From contig DNXT01000205.1 of the NCBI GenBank assembly GCA_003505795.1, positions 526 through 6,044 on the forward strand: a DNA stretch of 5,519 nucleotides, given 5' to 3'. Each line of letters begins with the position of its first letter. Position 1 is the first letter of the stretch. Below the pieces are notes generated by a model that was given only the letters and a program-made list of their open reading frames with translations, was not told where the DNA came from and did not search any database. Positions 5,086 to 5,519 of the stretch are shown one piece after another. This DNA is from Lysobacteraceae bacterium (GTDB lineage Bacteria; Pseudomonadota; Gammaproteobacteria; Xanthomonadales; Xanthomonadaceae). A program made the position numbers and the translations under genes.

Positions 5086-5519
5086 ATGACCGACGCCAGC
5101 CTGACCCGCCATTACGCCGACGAACTGGACGCCATCCGGTCGCAGGGCCTGTTCAAGTCCGAACGCATCATCACCGGCCCGCAGTCGGCCGAGATCACCC
5201 TGGCCGACGGCCGCAGCGTGCTGAACTTCTGCGCCAACAACTACCTGGGCCTGGCCGACCACCCGGACGTGATCCAGGCGGCCAAGGACGCGCTGGACAG
5301 CCACGGCTTCGGCATGGCCTCGGTGCGCTTCATCTGCGGCACCCAGGACCTGCACAAGCGGCTGGAAAAGACCATCGCCGATTTCTTCGGCACCGAGGAC
5401 ACCATCCTCTACGCCGCCTGCTTCGACGCCAACGGCGGCCTGTTCGAACCGCTGCTGGGCGAGAACGACGCGATCATCTCCGACGCGCTCAACCACGCCT
5501 CGATCATCGACGGCGTGCG
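5086..5519 (+). CDS. kbl: 2-amino-3-ketobutyrate CoA ligase / glycine C-acetyltransferase (partial, C-terminus beyond the right edge)
   Basis: This PLP enzyme of the alpha-oxoamine synthase family splits 2-amino-3-ketobutyrate, made by threonine dehydrogenase, with CoA into glycine and acetyl-CoA in the cytosol. The first 144 of about 400 residues are visible. Motifs in order: GLFKSERIIT (21-30), NFCANNYLGLADHP (47-60), DSHGFGMASVRFICGTQDLHK (71-91), the cofactor-contacting ACFDANGGLF (111-120) and SDALNHASIIDGV (132-144). H137 is the family histidine that stacks on the PLP ring. The PLP lysine lies off the window. FICGTQ and CFDANGG distinguish Kbl from serine palmitoyltransferase, HemA and BioF relatives. 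The ATG at 5086 gives the family's N-terminal length but has no Shine-Dalgarno; an in-frame ATG at 5059 would add nine residues. A tdh gene often accompanies kbl, but none is in view. Confidence 0.95.
   Translation, partial: MTDASLTRHYADELDAIRSQGLFKSERIITGPQSAEITLADGRSVLNFCANNYLGLADHPDVIQAAKDALDSHGFGMASVRFICGTQDLHKRLEKTIADFFGTEDTILYAACFDANGGLFEPLLGENDAIISDALNHASIIDGV

Noticed and set aside
4920..5087. Longer porin starting upstream of 4919, up to 5087
   Set aside because: The added residues are translated intergenic DNA and would bury the signal peptide. The ATG at 4919 has a well-spaced GGAGAG and is followed directly by a normal signal sequence.
2434..5496. Very long minus-strand open frame (about 1020 codons) running from within kbl through the porin region to the end of sbp
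   Set aside because: Only the part from 3456 down is real Sbp. The rest lies antisense to kbl and out of frame with the porin, has low-complexity Arg/Gly/Ala-rich translation, and is open because GC-rich DNA has few stop codons.
1..5519. A new defence, mobile or otherwise undescribed system
   Set aside because: All protein-coding capacity is explained by known transport and threonine-catabolism families. No transposase, integrase, repeat array, toxin-like gene or compositional break was seen.

Overview
The window is GC-rich chromosomal DNA from a gammaproteobacterium, most likely Xanthomonadaceae/Lysobacteraceae (Xanthomonas, Lysobacter or Luteimonas-like). This placement rests on the base composition, on the Xanthomonas-like N-terminus of the Kbl protein, and on the enteric/pseudomonad-type sulfate permease. 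It was judged by eye, without a database search.

Positions 1-4919 carry one tightly packed minus-strand operon. In transcription order it reads: an OprO/OprP-family outer-membrane porin (4919-3474), the periplasmic sulfate-binding protein Sbp (3456-2434), the permeases CysT (2430-1576) and CysW (1579-614), and the ATPase CysA (603 to the window edge, about the first 201 codons). Junctions are 17, 3, -4 and 10 nt, with no room for internal terminators. Together the products form a complete route for sulfate: a pore across the outer membrane, capture in the periplasm, and ATP-driven import through a CysT-CysW/CysA2 complex in the inner membrane.

Positions 4920-5085 are the only intergenic region. 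It is a divergent promoter region holding a 7-bp hairpin in the porin leader, an A/T-rich candidate CysB (LysR-type) site, a perfect 14-bp palindrome and a TAAAAT -10-like box for the rightward gene. Positions 5086-5519 (plus strand) are the first 144 codons of kbl, 2-amino-3-ketobutyrate CoA ligase of threonine catabolism, running off the right edge.

The most interesting observation is compositional. The predicted mature porin (about 449 residues) has no Met and no Cys, and mature Sbp (about 312 residues) has one Met and no Cys. This sulfur-sparing makeup, with the operon position, suggests the 'phosphate-selective' porin homologue is really a sulfate-starvation sulfate porin. I saw no mobile elements, RNA genes, CRISPR arrays or broken genes.
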